A program made the position numbers and the translations under genes. The notes under the pieces were generated by a model. The model ran no database searches and had not been told where the DNA came from. It saw nothing but the letters and a program-made list of their open reading frames with translations. Shown here one piece after another: positions 33,120-43,351 of a stretch of DNA of 64,000 nucleotides (the first letter of the stretch is position 1; every line of letters begins with the position of its first letter). Source of the stretch: Stenotrophomonas maltophilia. Lineage in GTDB: Bacteria > Pseudomonadota > Gammaproteobacteria > Xanthomonadales > Xanthomonadaceae. The DNA is taken from the NCBI RefSeq assembly GCF_039555535.1, contig NZ_CP154630.1:1439001-1503000 (forward strand). The letters are read 5' to 3'.

Positions 33120-34481
33120 ATGTCCCAGCTGAACCCCAAAGTCGGCTTCGTCAGCCTTGGCTGCCCGAAGGCCCTTGTCGATTCCGAGCGCATCCTCACC
33201 CAGCTCCGCTCGGAAGGCTACGACATCGTCCCGTCCTACGATTCGGCCGATGTGGTGGTGGTCAACACCTGTGGTTTCATCGATTCGGCGGTGACCGAGT
33301 CGCTGGACGCGATCGGCGAGGCGATGAACCAGAACGGCAAGGTCATCGTCACCGGCTGCCTGGGCAAGCGCCCCGAGCAGATCCGCGAGGCGTACCCGAA
33401 CGTGCTGGCGGTGTCCGGTCCGCAGGACTACCAGAGCGTGATGGAGGCGGTGCACGAAGCGCTGCCGCCCAAGCACGATCCGTTCGTGGACCTGGTGCCC
33501 GACTACGGCATCAAGCTGACCCCGCGCCACTACGCCTACTTGAAGATTTCCGAAGGCTGCAACCACAAGTGCAGCTTCTGCATCATTCCGTCCATGCGCG
33601 GCAAGCTGGTCTCGCGCCCGGTCGATGAGGTGCTGCGTGAGGCCGAGCGCTTGGTGCGTGGCGGTGTGCGCGAGCTGCTGGTGGTGTCGCAGGACACCTC
33701 GGCCTACGGCGTGGACGTGAAGTACGCCGAGAAGATGTGGCGCAACAAGGCCTACCAGACCCGACTGAAGGCATTGTGCGAAGGCCTGTCCGAACTCGAT
33801 GCGTGGGTGCGCATGCATTACGTCTACCCGTACCCGCACGTGGACGAGGTGGTGCCGCTGATGGCCGAGAACCGCATCCTGCCGTACCTGGACATTCCGT
33901 TCCAGCACGCCAGCCCACGCATCCTGCGCCTGATGAAGCGCCCCGGCGCGGTCGAGAAGACCCTGGAGCGCGTGCAGAACTGGCGCCGCATCGCGCCGGA
34001 CATCACCGTGCGTTCGACCTTCATCGTCGGCTTCCCGGGCGAGACCGAGGCCGAGTTCGAAGAACTGCTGTCGTTCCTGGACGAAGCACAGCTGGATCGC
34101 GTAGGTGCGTTCGCCTACTCGCCGGTCGAGGGCGCGACCGCCAACGACCTGCCCGATGCCGTGCCGGAAGAAGTGAAGCAGGAACGCCTGGCCCGCTTCA
34201 TGGAGAAACAGGCGCAGATTTCCGCCGCGCGCCTGGAAGCCAGGATCGGTACCGTGCAGCAGTGCCTGGTTGATGCCATCGAAGGTGACATCGCGGTTGC
34301 CCGTTCCAGGGCCGATGCGCCTGAGATCGACGGTCTGGTGCACATCCAGAACGCCGATCAGGTGCCGCTGCGCGTGGGCGAGTTCGTCGACGTGGAGATC
34401 ACCGAGAGCGACGAGCACGACCTGTACGGCGATGCGCTGGCGGCTGCGGGCCGCCCGGCGTTCGACCTCAAGGTGCTGTGA
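33120..34481 (+). CDS. rimO: Ribosomal protein S12 methylthiotransferase RimO
   Basis: Adds a methylthio group to an Asp of ribosomal protein S12. The 453-residue product has the N-terminal MTTase domain with three Cys ([27 protein letters not shown]), the radical-SAM motif CNHKCSFC (Cys147, Cys151, Cys154) and a C-terminal TRAM domain ([18 protein letters not shown]). All six cluster cysteines are present. The TRAM end and SLGCPKN-like opening (here SLGCPKA) mark RimO rather than MiaB. The following gene starts at the GTGA overlap. A -10 candidate GTATACT lies about 80 bases upstream. Confidence 0.96.
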   Translation: MSQLNPKVGFVSLGCPKALVDSERILTQLRSEGYDIVPSYDSADVVVVNTCGFIDSAVTESLDAIGEAMNQNGKVIVTGCLGKRPEQIREAYPNVLAVSGPQDYQSVMEAVHEALPPKHDPFVDLVPDYGIKLTPRHYAYLKISEGCNHKCSFCIIPSMRGKLVSRPVDEVLREAERLVRGGVRELLVVSQDTSAYGVDVKYAEKMWRNKAYQTRLKALCEGLSELDAWVRMHYVYPYPHVDEVVPLMAENRILPYLDIPFQHASPRILRLMKRPGAVEKTLERVQNWRRIAPDITVRSTFIVGFPGETEAEFEELLSFLDEAQLDRVGAFAYSPVEGATANDLPDAVPEEVKQERLARFMEKQAQISAARLEARIGTVQQCLVDAIEGDIAVARSRADAPEIDGLVHIQNADQVPLRVGEFVDVEITESDEHDLYGDALAAAGRPAFDLKVL

Positions 34482-35317
34482 CCGCAACGACGACCGCCGC
34501 TGGCGACGGCGGCGGTTCCCGGCGCTTCGTGCCGCCGCCGCGTGCGGCGGTCGATCTGCAGGTGTTTGAACATCCGCTGTTTGCCGGCTTGCAGGACTTC
34601 CGTGATCTGCTGGACGGTGCGGCATGGCCGTCCATTGCTGCGCTTGATGCGCGGCTCGCGTTGCCCGGCAAGCGCCTGGTGGAACAGGATGCCGCGCTGC
34701 TGGCCGACGGCCTGCATTACGAAGCGCGCATCGCGCAGGGGCATATCGCCACCCGTGCCGGCAACTGGCATGACCTGTTCAATGCGCTGGTGTGGGCCTC
34801 CCATCCGCAGCTGAAGCGTGCATTGAACGCGCAGCAATGCCGGCATATCGATGCCATGCCGCCCGGCCAGCGCAATCGCGCACAGGCGGCGCTGACCCAG
34901 TTTGATGAAACCGGCGTCATCGTGCGCGTGCGCGATGAGGCGGTGCTGCGCGCGTGGGACCGGCATGACTGGCCTGCATTGTTCGAGCCGTCATGCTGGC
35001 AGAGCGGTGACATCGCCATCGCTGTGGTGTTCGGGCATGCGCTGATGGAGCAGGCACTGCTGCCGGGGCGATTGCTGGTCGGCAAGTGCGTGGTGGTGCA
35101 GGGCGATGTCGATGCCGCCTGTGTTGACGCGGTGACCGCGGCCATTGCCGAGGGCAGGGCAGTGACTGATCCGCTGCAGCTGCGGCCCCTGCCATTGGCC
35201 GGTACTCCCGGCTGGCACGCCGTGCAGGATTGCGCCTTCTATCGCAATGCCGACTATTTTCGCCCGCTGCGAGCAGGACGCGCGTACCCGCCACCGTTGC
35301 TGCGGTTGCCGTTGTAG
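34478..35317 (+). CDS. DUF3025 domain-containing protein
   Basis: A 279-residue protein of unknown function. The family mark is [19 protein letters not shown] near residue 95, followed by conserved LNAQQ and the D-E-x-G-V segment. It has no signal peptide or membrane helix. The GTG start overlaps the rimO stop (GTGA), so it is translated together with rimO. Its stop codon TAG is the last three bases of the GTAG that opens a REP element, so the last residues before it (RLPL) may not be the ancestral end. Confidence 0.82.
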   Translation: MTATTTAAGDGGGSRRFVPPPRAAVDLQVFEHPLFAGLQDFRDLLDGAAWPSIAALDARLALPGKRLVEQDAALLADGLHYEARIAQGHIATRAGNWHDLFNALVWASHPQLKRALNAQQCRHIDAMPPGQRNRAQAALTQFDETGVIVRVRDEAVLRAWDRHDWPALFEPSCWQSGDIAIAVVFGHALMEQALLPGRLLVGKCVVVQGDVDAACVDAVTAAIAEGRAVTDPLQLRPLPLAGTPGWHAVQDCAFYRNADYFRPLRAGRAYPPPLLRLPL

Positions 35318-35343
35318 AGCCGTCGAACATGGCTCGACGCTAC
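35314..35343. repeat. SMAG-type REP unit giving stop codons to two convergent genes
   Basis: GTAGAGCCGTCGAACATGGC then TCGACGCTAC, 30 bases, arms AGCCGTCGA/GCTCGACG imperfect. TAG at 35315-35317 ends the plus-strand DUF3025 gene; CTA at 35340-35342 is the TAG stop of greB on the minus strand. Confidence 0.8.
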
Positions 35344-35846
35344 ACAGGCGGGTATTCCACGCTGATCACCGCGAAGGTGAACTGGCCGCCGGGCAGCTCC
35401 ACTGAAAACTCGTCATCCAGCCGCTTCTTCAGCAGCGCACGCGCCAGCGGCGAATCGATGCTGATCCAGCCCAGGCCCGCATCGGTCTCATCCGGCCCGA
35501 CAATGCGGTAGCGGCTGGTGTCGCCGCTGTCCACGTTCTCCAGCTCCACCCACGCACCGAAGAACACCGCCTGCGGATCGGTTGGCGTGGTATCGACCAC
35601 GCGCAGCGATTCCAGCCGCTTGGTCAGGTAGCGCACGCGGCGGTCGATCTCGCCCAACTGCTTCTTGCGGTAGGTGTATTCGGCGTTCTCGGAACGATCG
35701 CCTTCCGCGGCCGCGGCGGACAACGCCTTGACCACCTCCGGCCGTCGTACCCGCCAGAGTTCATCCAGCTCGGCCTTCAGGCGCGCATGGCCGGAGGCGG
35801 TGATCAGGGCGGTGCTTTTTTCTGCGGGCGGACGCCAACGGGACAT
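35340..35846 (-). CDS. greB: Transcription elongation factor GreB
   Basis: A 168-residue protein that enters the secondary channel of RNA polymerase and makes it cut backtracked RNA. The N-terminal coiled coil carries the acidic tip [20 protein letters not shown], and the C-terminal FKBP-like domain ends [22 protein letters not shown]. The tip motif [13 protein letters not shown] and the longer basic N-terminus ([10 protein letters not shown]) mark GreB rather than GreA. ATG 35846 was chosen over a longer frame that would run through a repeat. Its TAG stop comes from a REP end. Confidence 0.95.
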   Translation of the reverse strand: MSRWRPPAEKSTALITASGHARLKAELDELWRVRRPEVVKALSAAAAEGDRSENAEYTYRKKQLGEIDRRVRYLTKRLESLRVVDTTPTDPQAVFFGAWVELENVDSGDTSRYRIVGPDETDAGLGWISIDSPLARALLKKRLDDEFSVELPGGQFTFAVISVEYPPV

Positions 35847-35880
35847 GCGGTACGCTTTCTTTTCAGGGGAACGAAGGGGG

Positions 35881-35947
35881 CAGAGCCCTTCCATCCGGAA
35901 GGGAGCCGACCCCGGGGTCAGATCCCTTTCCCACGGAAAGGGCTCTG
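35881..35947. repeat. Compound inverted repeat (three-hairpin element)
   Basis: Outer arms CAGAGCCCTTCC and GGAAAGGGCTCTG enclose CCTTCC-atcc-GGAAGG, the palindrome GACCCCGGGGTC and CCTTTCC-cac-GGAAAGG. The element does not have GTAG ends and belongs to a different repeat family from SMAG. Confidence 0.75.
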
Positions 35948-35963
35948 ACTCCACGAAGCGATC

Positions 35964-37469
35964 TCAGCGCTTGCCGCCGAAAATGCCACCCAGGATGCCG
36001 CGCACGATCTGGTTGCCCAGCTTGGTGCCGACGGTACGCGTGGTCTGCTTGGCCATGGTCTCGATCATGCCCTGGCGGCGCTTGGTGCCGAAGATCGCAT
36101 CCTTGATGGACTGGCCGAAGCCTCCCTCCTGCGCCTCGTCCTGCTCACGGCTGCGGGCGGCAGGTGCCTCGGCCTTCTCGGCCGCCTTCTGCGCACGCTG
36201 GGCCAGAAGTTCGGCGGCGGACTCGCGGTTGATCGCGGTGTCGTAGCGGCTGCCGACCGGGCTGCCGGCGCGCACCTGCGCGCGCTCGGCCTCGGTGATC
36301 GGTCCCATCCGGCAGCGTGGCGGCGCGATCATCGTCTGCTGCACCGGCATCGGCACGCCCTTGTCCTGCAGCGTGGACACCAGCGCCTCGCCGGTGCCGA
36401 GCTGGCTGAGCACCTTGGCGACGTCCAGCTTCGGGTTTGGTACGAACGTCTCGGCAGCGGTCTTTACCGCCTTCTGGTCGCGCGGGGTGAAGGCACGCAG
36501 CGCGTGCTGCACGCGGTTGCCCAGCTGGCCGAGGATGTTGCCCGGCACGTCATCGGGGAACTGCGAGCAGAAGTACACGCCAACGCCCTTGGAGCGGATC
36601 AGCCGAACCACCTGCTCGATGCGCTGCACCAGCGACGCGGGCGCGTCGTCGAACAACAGGTGCGCTTCGTCGAAGATGAAGACCAGCTTCGGCTTGTCCA
36701 GGTCGCCCACTTCCGGCAGCTGCTCGAACAGTTCCGACAGCAGCCACAGCAGGAAGGTCGAATACAGCTTGGGCTTGAGCACCAGCTGGTCGGCGGCAAG
36801 GATGCCGATCATGCCGCGGCCGTCATGATTGACCCGCATGATGTCGGCCAGTTCCAGTGCCGGTTCGCCGAAGAAATTCTCGCCGCCGTCCTGTGCCAGG
36901 CGCAGCACCGAGCGCTGGATCGCGGCGATCGACTGCGCGCTGACCAGGCCGTACTCGGTGGAGATGTCCTTGCGCTCCTCGGCCACCAGGCCGAGCAGGG
37001 CACGCAGATCGTCCATGTCCAGCAGCAGCAGGCCACGGTCGTCGGCCAGCTTGAACACGATGTCGAGCACCCCGGCCTGGGTGTCGTTCAATTCGAGGAT
37101 GCGCGACAGCAGGGTCGGGCCCATCTCGCTGACCGTGGTGCGCACCGGGTGGCCGAGCTTGCCGTACAGATCCCAGAAGATGGTCGGGCTGGCGGCCGGC
37201 GCATAATCCACCACGCCGATCTCGGCGGCGCGCTGCAGCAGGTTCTCGGCGCCGGTGCCGGGCACGGCCAGGCCGGACACATCGCCCTTCACATCGGCCA
37301 GGAACACCGGAACGCCCAACCGCGAGAAGCCCTCGGCCAGGGTCATCAGGGTCACCGTCTTGCCGGTACCGGTGGCGCCGGCCACCAGGCCGTGGCGGTT
37401 GCCGAGTTTCGGCAGCAGGGTGACGGCAACATCGTCGGTAATGCCTTTGCCGAGCAGAATCGGATCCAT
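35964..37469 (-). CDS. HerA-like/DUF853 (YjgR-type) ATPase
   Basis: A 501-residue P-loop ATPase of the HerA/FtsK group. Walker A is GATGTGKT (residues 31-38), Walker B is KLVFIFDEAHLLF, and the sensor region has GVYFCSQFPDDVP. The C-terminal part (from about 400) is rich in Ala, Glu and Arg and ends in a Gly-rich basic helix (GNQIVRGILGGIFGGKR). It matches E. coli YjgR, whose role is unknown; relatives act on DNA ends or in conjugation, but no nuclease partner such as NurA is present. ATG 37469 starts MDPILLGKG, the usual N-terminus. Confidence 0.9.
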   Translation of the reverse strand: MDPILLGKGITDDVAVTLLPKLGNRHGLVAGATGTGKTVTLMTLAEGFSRLGVPVFLADVKGDVSGLAVPGTGAENLLQRAAEIGVVDYAPAASPTIFWDLYGKLGHPVRTTVSEMGPTLLSRILELNDTQAGVLDIVFKLADDRGLLLLDMDDLRALLGLVAEERKDISTEYGLVSAQSIAAIQRSVLRLAQDGGENFFGEPALELADIMRVNHDGRGMIGILAADQLVLKPKLYSTFLLWLLSELFEQLPEVGDLDKPKLVFIFDEAHLLFDDAPASLVQRIEQVVRLIRSKGVGVYFCSQFPDDVPGNILGQLGNRVQHALRAFTPRDQKAVKTAAETFVPNPKLDVAKVLSQLGTGEALVSTLQDKGVPMPVQQTMIAPPRCRMGPITEAERAQVRAGSPVGSRYDTAINRESAAELLAQRAQKAAEKAEAPAARSREQDEAQEGGFGQSIKDAIFGTKRRQGMIETMAKQTTRTVGTKLGNQIVRGILGGIFGGKR

Positions 37470-37591
37470 GGTCCAGCCCTTGTGGTGAATAGCCCAATGT
37501 TAACCGCCGGCGGTGACGGGCCGAAGGTCGGCTTGCCCGGACCTTGGCGGCGCCGCTACTCTGCCTGCCTGTTTCGCACACAGTGCCATCA

Positions 37592-39196
37592 ATGCCCGTT
37601 CCTGTCCTGATTTCCCGTGGTTGGCCGCTGCTGGCCCTGGCCGGCCTGGTTTCCCTGGCGCCCGACGCCCATGCGCAGCGGGTTTCGGCCCGGGACAAGG
37701 TGAAGGTGGATGCGCTGCAGCAGCGCATGACCGCCGCCGAGAAGCGCTACAGCGACGCCCTGTTGCTGGTCGCCAATTCCGACCCGAAGGGCAGCAACGA
37801 GGCCGATGCCGCGCTGGAAGACATGGAAGACGTCCTCAACGACTGCGTGAAGCAGAAGGGCTGCCAGATGGGCACCCTGCTGGCCAGCTACAAGCGCCTG
37901 CTCAAGCACGACGCCGATGCGGCGGGCAGCGATGAGGTGACCGACGAGAGTGGTGACCGCCTGGAAGCCGACCCCGACCATATCGGCCCGCTCACCGCCG
38001 ATGTGCCCGAGGCCGCCCGCGCCGCCGCGCTGCTCAACGACAAGCGGCACGCCTTCGACACCATGGTCGAGTACAACCCGGCCGTGCAGGCCGGCATCCG
38101 CCGCTGGCTGACCGACATGCGCCCGGCGTTGCTGACCAGCTACGAGAACTACCAGAACCTGCGCGCGGTGATGTGGCCGGAGTGGGAAAAGCGCGGCCTG
38201 CCCGAGGCGCTGCTGTTCGGCATCATGGCCAAGGAATCCAACGGCCGCGTGCATGCCTCCTCGCGCGCGGGCGCCGCCGGCCTGATGCAGTTCATGCCGG
38301 CCACCGGCCGCCGCTTCGGCCTCGGCCCGGACGGCACCGGCTTCGATACGCGCTTCGATGCACGCAGCGCCGCCGAGGCCAGCGCCAGCTATCTCAACGA
38401 ACGCCTGCGCGAACTGAACAACAACGTGGAAATGTCGGTGGCCGCCTACAACGGTGGCGAAGGCCGCGCCGCGCGCGTGTTCAAGCAGAGCGGCGGGCAG
38501 AGCTTCTGGACCGACAGCGTCTACAACCAGTTCCCCGGCGAGACCAAGGACTACGTGCCGATGGTGATCGCCGCGGCGTGGATCTTCCTGCACCCGCAGC
38601 AGTACGGCGTCGAATTCCCGAAGATCAGTGCGCAGCCGGCCACGCTGCGCCTGGCCAAGTCCACCACCATCTATGAACTGACCATCTGCCTGGGCAGCCA
38701 CGGCACCCGCGATGGCTACATGCGCGCGCTGCGCAACCTCAACCCGCGCTATGAAGCCGACGGCTGGATTCCGGCCGGCACGTTGATCAACGCCACCACC
38801 CGCATCGCCGGCCTGTACCAGCGCAACTGCGTCAGCGGCCCGCGTGCGGACCTGGCCCGCACCCTGATCACCGCCGATCTGAACGCAGCCATCGTCCGCC
38901 CGACCGCCGCCAGCTACACCGGCAGCGTGGCCGTGGGTGGCGTGGTGCCGGTGGCGGACGCTGCTGCATCCACCAGCGTGCCGACCACGCCGGTCGCTCC
39001 GGTGGCGGCCCCGCGCCCGGCGGCGCGGCCGAAGCCGGTGCGCAGCCACAAGGTGGGCAAGGGCGAGACCCTGGGTGCCATTGCGGCGAAGTTCCAGTGC
39101 GACGTGCCGACCCTGGCCCGCGCCAATGGCCTGAAAGCCCCGGCCTACAGCCTGCGCCACGGCCAGACGCTGAAGCTGCAGGGCTGCGACAAGTAA
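37592..39196 (+). CDS. MltD-like lytic transglycosylase with C-terminal LysM
   Basis: A 534-residue periplasmic enzyme that cuts glycan strands of peptidoglycan. The signal peptide ends DAHAQ. An N-terminal region with charged helices (about 30-180) precedes the SLT domain: the catalytic Glu215 lies in MAKESNGRVHASSRAGAAGL, with MQFMPATGRRFGL and SVAAYNGGEGR as the other family marks. A Pro/Ala linker leads to one LysM repeat at about 485-530 (KVGKGETLGAIAAKF) that binds the glycan. The layout is that of membrane-bound transglycosylase D, but I see no lipobox, and only one LysM. Confidence 0.92.
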   Translation: MPVPVLISRGWPLLALAGLVSLAPDAHAQRVSARDKVKVDALQQRMTAAEKRYSDALLLVANSDPKGSNEADAALEDMEDVLNDCVKQKGCQMGTLLASYKRLLKHDADAAGSDEVTDESGDRLEADPDHIGPLTADVPEAARAAALLNDKRHAFDTMVEYNPAVQAGIRRWLTDMRPALLTSYENYQNLRAVMWPEWEKRGLPEALLFGIMAKESNGRVHASSRAGAAGLMQFMPATGRRFGLGPDGTGFDTRFDARSAAEASASYLNERLRELNNNVEMSVAAYNGGEGRAARVFKQSGGQSFWTDSVYNQFPGETKDYVPMVIAAAWIFLHPQQYGVEFPKISAQPATLRLAKSTTIYELTICLGSHGTRDGYMRALRNLNPRYEADGWIPAGTLINATTRIAGLYQRNCVSGPRADLARTLITADLNAAIVRPTAASYTGSVAVGGVVPVADAAASTSVPTTPVAPVAAPRPAARPKPVRSHKVGKGETLGAIAAKFQCDVPTLARANGLKAPAYSLRHGQTLKLQGCDK

Positions 39197-39220
39197 TCCC
39201 CCACGACCCCTGGAATCCGC

Positions 39221-39568
39221 ATGGACCTCGAAGACACCCGCAACCTGTTCGCCAACCTCCGCGAAAACACCGACTGGGACATCACCGGCCCGTTGCTGTG
39301 GGGGTATTTCTTCGTCCATTCCACCGCTGAGCCACTGCGGGCGCTGGCTGACCATCTGCAGGCGCAGGGCTACACCTTCGTGGAACTGTTCGAGCAGGAG
39401 CCGGAAGAGGGCGACGCGCCGTTCCACGTGCTGCATGTGGAGCGCGTGGAGATTCACGACGAAGCCTCGCTGGACCGTCGCAACCAGGAGTTCGCCGCGC
39501 TGGCCGCGGAGAAGGGCGTGGAAGACTACGACGGCATGGACGTCGGCCCGGCCCCGGCCCTGCAGTAA
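39221..39568 (+). CDS. RNase E inhibitor RraB family protein
   Basis: A 115-residue acidic protein. It opens MDLEDTRNLFANLRENTDWD and has GPLLWGYFFVHST, LFEQEPEEGDAPFHVLHVERV and, near the end, NQEFAALAAEKGVEDYDGMDVG. The last segment, Y-D-G-M-D-V, is the family's best mark. RraB binds RNase E and changes which RNAs it cuts. It starts 24 bases after the transglycosylase stop and a REP pair follows it. Confidence 0.85.
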   Translation: MDLEDTRNLFANLRENTDWDITGPLLWGYFFVHSTAEPLRALADHLQAQGYTFVELFEQEPEEGDAPFHVLHVERVEIHDEASLDRRNQEFAALAAEKGVEDYDGMDVGPAPALQ

Positions 39569-39581
39569 CGCGTTTCTGGCT

Positions 39582-39707
39582 GTAGAGCCGAGCCCATGCT
39601 CGGCTGTTTTTGCCGGCAGCCGAGCATGGGCTCGGCTCTACAGACCCGGTAGTGCCGGCCGCTGGCCGTCATTCCGTTGAATCCATCCACGCATGGCGTG
39701 GATCTAC
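39582..39707. repeat. SMAG-type REP cluster
   Basis: A pair GTAGAGCCGAGCCCATGCTC...GAGCATGGGCTCGGCTCTAC at 39582-39641, a half unit GTAGTGCCGGCCGCTGGCC from about 39650, and ATCCACGCATGGCGTGGATC-TAC at 39685-39707. It sits between convergent rraB and psd. Confidence 0.8.
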
Positions 39708-39709
39708 GG

Positions 39710-40552
39710 TCAGCGCAGCTTCGCCAGCGCCTGGCCCAGCTGCACCGGGCTTTCGGCGCCCAGCTGCGGGGCGAACTCAGCCACGCCCGGCGGCAGCAGC
39801 ACGATCACGGTCGAGCCATAGTTGAAGCGCGCCATCTCGGCGAAGCGCTCCAGCACGATGCCCTGGCCACGGTAATCCTTGCGGGTGATGCGGTCACCGT
39901 AGGCCGGGATCTCCTCGCCGCTCCACACCGTTTCCACGCCGGACACCAGCAGCGCACCGACCATCACGCTGACCATCGGGCCGAAGCTGGTGTCGAAGTG
40001 GCAGACCAGGCGCTCGTTGCGGGCAAACAGGCGCGGCACGCCGTTCACCGCGGCCGGGCCGACGCTGAACAGGCGGCCCGGCACGTGCACGGTCTCGCGC
40101 AGGGTGCCGGTCCACGGCATGTGCACGCGGTGGTAGTCGCGCGGCGACAGGTACACGGTGGCGTACAGGCCATCGTTGTACGGCTTGGCGTCCTCGTCGC
40201 TGCCCAGCAGCTCGGCGGCGGTGAACGACTGCCCCTTGGCCTGGAAGATGCGGCCGGCCTCGATCTTCCCCAGCTGGCTGATGCGGCCGTCGGCCGGCAT
40301 CACCAGGCTGCGCGGATCGGCGTCGGCCACGCGCGCGCCCGGCTTCAGCGCACGGGTGAAGAACTGGTTGAAGGTGGCGTAGCTGCGCGGGTCCGGGTTG
40401 GCCGCTTCGTCCAGGTTGACGTTGAACTTGCGGGTGACCGTGTCGATCAGCCAGCGCGATACGCGCGGATCGTCCGAGTACGCCAGCGAACGCGCCATCG
40501 AAGACAGCAGGCGGTGGGGCAGGGCGTACGTCAGGGCGGTGGTGAGGCTCAT
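39710..40552 (-). CDS. psd: Phosphatidylserine decarboxylase proenzyme
   Basis: Makes phosphatidylethanolamine at the inner membrane. The 280-residue proenzyme cuts itself before a Ser that becomes a pyruvoyl group: the motif is [11 protein letters not shown] with Ser247, where E. coli has LGST, so Tyr replaces Leu at the first place. Other marks are [19 protein letters not shown] text ([14 protein letters not shown]), [20 protein letters not shown] and the active-site His in [10 protein letters not shown]. Its start overlaps the stop of the SCO gene by four bases. Confidence 0.96.
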   Translation of the reverse strand: MSLTTALTYALPHRLLSSMARSLAYSDDPRVSRWLIDTVTRKFNVNLDEAANPDPRSYATFNQFFTRALKPGARVADADPRSLVMPADGRISQLGKIEAGRIFQAKGQSFTAAELLGSDEDAKPYNDGLYATVYLSPRDYHRVHMPWTGTLRETVHVPGRLFSVGPAAVNGVPRLFARNERLVCHFDTSFGPMVSVMVGALLVSGVETVWSGEEIPAYGDRITRKDYRGQGIVLERFAEMARFNYGSTVIVLLPPGVAEFAPQLGAESPVQLGQALAKLR

Positions 40553-41199
40553 GGGGCGGTTTTCTCGGTCAGCTTCTGCAGGTCGCGGGCAATGGCCGGC
40601 GCATTGAACGGGGGGCGCACCAGGCCGGCAAGGCGGCCCTGCGGATCGAGCACGGCCAGGCTGGCCGAATGCTCGACGGTGTAGTCCTCGGGGTTTTCGT
40701 CGAAGTGCTTGCCCGGCACCTTCTGGAACACGAAGCCCAGCGAGGTGGCGAAGCGTTCCAGCGAGGGCACATCGGCGGTGGCGGCCAGGGTGTCCTTGTG
40801 GAAGCCGTGCACGTACTCGCCCAGCCGCGTGGCGCTGTCGCGGTCGGGGTCGACCGAGATGAACAGCACCCGCGGGCGCAGCGTGTCAGGCAGCGCTTCC
40901 CACTGGTTCTGCGCGCCGGCCAGTTCGGCCAGGGTGGTCGGGCACACGTCCGGGCAGAAGGTGAAGCCCAGGAACACCAGGGTCCAGTGGCCCTTCAGTT
41001 CGCCCGGGATCAGGCGGGTGCCGTCGGACTGGGCCAGATTGAAGTCGGGCAGTTCACGCGGCTGCGGGTACAGCGTGACCGCTTCGGTGGCCGGGGCGTT
41101 GGCCGGCGGCTTCGGCGCAAACACCTGCTGGGCGGCCAGCAGGCCCAGGCCCGCCGCCAGGGCGATCAGCAGGATGATGCCGGCGTTGCGATTGAACAT
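40549..41199 (-). CDS. SCO family copper-binding protein
   Basis: A 216-residue thioredoxin-fold protein that helps copper reach cytochrome c oxidase. One N-terminal helix (residues 6-24) anchors it in the inner membrane with the domain outside. Metal ligands are intact: Cys pair in [10 protein letters not shown] and the distant His in [25 protein letters not shown] is the conserved strand. No oxidase genes are near; it is coupled to psd by a four-base overlap. Confidence 0.94.
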   Translation of the reverse strand: MFNRNAGIILLIALAAGLGLLAAQQVFAPKPPANAPATEAVTLYPQPRELPDFNLAQSDGTRLIPGELKGHWTLVFLGFTFCPDVCPTTLAELAGAQNQWEALPDTLRPRVLFISVDPDRDSATRLGEYVHGFHKDTLAATADVPSLERFATSLGFVFQKVPGKHFDENPEDYTVEHSASLAVLDPQGRLAGLVRPPFNAPAIARDLQKLTEKTAP

Positions 41200-41287
41200 G
41201 GGTGCCCCCGCGCGAAGTGGGCTCCATCATACCGGCTGCGGCCCGATCGTTTCCGCCGCAACGGATGCCGCCGCGGGCGCCAGCCCC

Positions 41288-41293
41288 TATAAT
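41288..41293 (+). promoter_or_regulatory. Candidate -10 element for prmB-aroC
   Basis: A perfect TATAAT 28 bases before the prmB start codon, in a GC-rich setting. The -35 position has ATGCCG (41265-41270), a partial match with a 17-base spacer. Confidence 0.5.
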
Positions 41294-41321
41294 CGGGGGC
41301 CACTTTGCCCGCAGTACCGCC

Positions 41322-42251
41322 ATGACCGCTGAAACGGCCGCCGAACTCCACACGATCATCGATCTGATCCGCTACGGCACCAGCCGTTTCAACGAAGCCG
41401 GGCTGACCTTCGGCCACAGCTACGACAATGCGCTGGACGAGGCCACCCAGCTGGTGCTGCACAGCCTGCACCTGCCGCACGACCTCGGCCCGGCGTACGG
41501 CCAGGCGCGCCTGCTGCAGGCCGAGAAGCTGCGCGTGCTGGAACTGTTCCAGCGCCGCATCGACGAACGCATCCCGGCCGCCTACCTGACCGGCGAGGCC
41601 TGGTTCGCCGGCCTGAGTTTCAAGAGCGACAAGCGCGCCCTGGTGCCGCGCTCGCCGATCGCTGAACTGATCGAATGTGGTTTCGAGCCGTGGCTGGCCG
41701 GCCGCGATGTCAGCCGTGCGCTGGACCTGTGCACCGGTTCGGGCTGCATCGCCATCGCCATGGGCCACTACTACCCGAACTGGGAAGTGGATGGCGTCGA
41801 CCTCAGTGACGACGCACTGTCGCTGGCTGAAGAGAACAAGGAACGCCTGCAGGCGCACAATGTCACCCTGCTCAAGTCGGATCTGTTCAACGGCCTGACC
41901 GGCCGCCATTACGACCTGATCGTCACCAATCCGCCGTACGTCACCAACGACGAGACCGATGCCCTGCCGCAGGAATACTCCTACGAGCCGGAAATGGGCC
42001 TGCGTGCCGGCGACGACGGCCTGGACCTGGTGCTGAAGATCCTGCGCGACGCCCCGCTGCACCTGAGCGAGGACGGCCTGCTGATCTGCGAAGTGGGTGA
42101 ATCCGAGCAGCACCTGATCAAGCTGCTGCCGGAAGTCGATTTCGCCTGGATCGAGTTCAAGGTCGGCCAGATGGGCATCTTCGCGGTCGAGTGCCGCGAG
42201 CTGATCGCCCACAGCGCGCGCATCACCGAACTGGCGGCGCAGCGCCCGTGA
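41322..42251 (+). CDS. prmB: Ribosomal protein L3 glutamine methyltransferase PrmB
   Basis: Methylates a Gln of ribosomal protein L3 using SAM. The 309-residue product has an N-terminal helical domain (about 1-100), the SAM loop [12 protein letters not shown], the acidic strand end [11 protein letters not shown] and the substrate motif IVTNPPYV (Asn203). [12 protein letters not shown] is the linker mark of the PrmB/PrmC group. PrmB next to aroC is a common gammaproteobacterial pairing, and the two overlap here by four bases. PrmC would be similar, but it usually lies next to prfA. Confidence 0.95.
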   Translation: MTAETAAELHTIIDLIRYGTSRFNEAGLTFGHSYDNALDEATQLVLHSLHLPHDLGPAYGQARLLQAEKLRVLELFQRRIDERIPAAYLTGEAWFAGLSFKSDKRALVPRSPIAELIECGFEPWLAGRDVSRALDLCTGSGCIAIAMGHYYPNWEVDGVDLSDDALSLAEENKERLQAHNVTLLKSDLFNGLTGRHYDLIVTNPPYVTNDETDALPQEYSYEPEMGLRAGDDGLDLVLKILRDAPLHLSEDGLLICEVGESEQHLIKLLPEVDFAWIEFKVGQMGIFAVECRELIAHSARITELAAQRP

Positions 42252-43351
42252 GCTCCAATTCGTTCGGCAAGCTGTTCACCGTCACCACGTTCGGCGAGTC
42301 GCACGGGCCGGCCATCGGCTGCGTGATCGATGGCTGCCCTCCGGGGCTGGCGCTGGACGCGGCCGAATTCGCCCACGACCTGCAGCGTCGCGCTACCGGC
42401 AAGAGCCGGCACACCTCTGCGCGGCGAGAGGCCGATGAGGTCGAGATCCTCTCCGGCGTATACGAGGGCCTGACCACCGGCACCCCGATCGCGCTGCTGA
42501 TCCGTAACACCGACCAGCGCAGCAAGGACTACGCCAACATCGGCCAGCAGTTCCGGCCGGGTCATGCCGACTACAGCTACTGGCACAAGTACGGCATCCG
42601 TGACCCGCGCGGTGGCGGCCGTTCCTCGGCGCGCGAGACCACCATGCGCGTTGCCGCCGGCGTGGTCGCCAAGAAGTGGCTGGCCGAGCGCTTCGGCGTG
42701 ACCGTGCGTGGCTACCTGTCACAACTGGGCGACGTCACCCCGGTCGGTTTCGACTGGTCGGCGGTGGAAGACAATCCGTTCTTCTGGCCGCACGCCGAGC
42801 AGGTGCCCGAGCTGGAGGCGTACATGGATGCGCTGCGCAAGTCCGGTGATTCGGTCGGGGCGCGCGTGGACGTGGTCGCCGACAACGTGCCGCCGGGCTG
42901 GGGCGAGCCGATCTACGGCAAGCTCGATGGTGAACTGGCCGCTGCCCTGATGAGCATCAACGCGGTGAAGGGCGTGGAGATCGGCGATGGTTTTCTCAGT
43001 GCCGCGCAGAAGGGCACCGAGCACCGCGACCTGCTGACGCCGCAGGGCTTCGCCAGCAACCATGCCGGCGGCATCCTCGGTGGCATCTCCACCGGCCAGC
43101 CGGTAGTTGCGTCGATTGCCCTGAAGCCGACTTCCAGCCTGCGCCTGCCGGGCCCGTCGCTGGACACGGCCGGCAACGTGGTCGAGGTGGTCACCACTGG
43201 TCGCCACGATCCCTGTGTCGGCATCCGCGCCACCCCGATCGCCGAGGCGATGGTGGCGCTGGTGCTGATGGACCAGGCGCTGCGCCATCGTGCGCAGTGC
43301 GGCGATGTCGGCACGATCACCCCGCGCATTCCCGGGCAGATCGATGGCTGA
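42248..43351 (+). CDS. aroC: Chorismate synthase
   Basis: Last step of the shikimate pathway: EPSP to chorismate with reduced FMN. The 367-residue product shows the three family signatures: [18 protein letters not shown], the [21 protein letters not shown] region (read in parts) and [17 protein letters not shown] near the end. GTG 42248 overlaps the prmB stop. The downstream oxidoreductase starts eight bases before the aroC stop, so the three are likely one transcript. Confidence 0.97.
   Translation: MSSNSFGKLFTVTTFGESHGPAIGCVIDGCPPGLALDAAEFAHDLQRRATGKSRHTSARREADEVEILSGVYEGLTTGTPIALLIRNTDQRSKDYANIGQQFRPGHADYSYWHKYGIRDPRGGGRSSARETTMRVAAGVVAKKWLAERFGVTVRGYLSQLGDVTPVGFDWSAVEDNPFFWPHAEQVPELEAYMDALRKSGDSVGARVDVVADNVPPGWGEPIYGKLDGELAAALMSINAVKGVEIGDGFLSAAQKGTEHRDLLTPQGFASNHAGGILGGISTGQPVVASIALKPTSSLRLPGPSLDTAGNVVEVVTTGRHDPCVGIRATPIAEAMVALVLMDQALRHRAQCGDVGTITPRIPGQIDG

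Noticed and set aside
36000..37469. HerA-like ATPase considered as part of a HerA-NurA or HerA defence system
   Set aside because: No nuclease, SIR2 or DUF partner is next to it; neighbours are greB and a transglycosylase, and the protein matches the widespread YjgR type.
39810..39821. YGST in place of LGST in phosphatidylserine decarboxylase as a possible defect
   Set aside because: The Gly-Ser-Thr needed for self-cleavage is intact and the change at the first position is conservative in role; the enzyme is otherwise complete.
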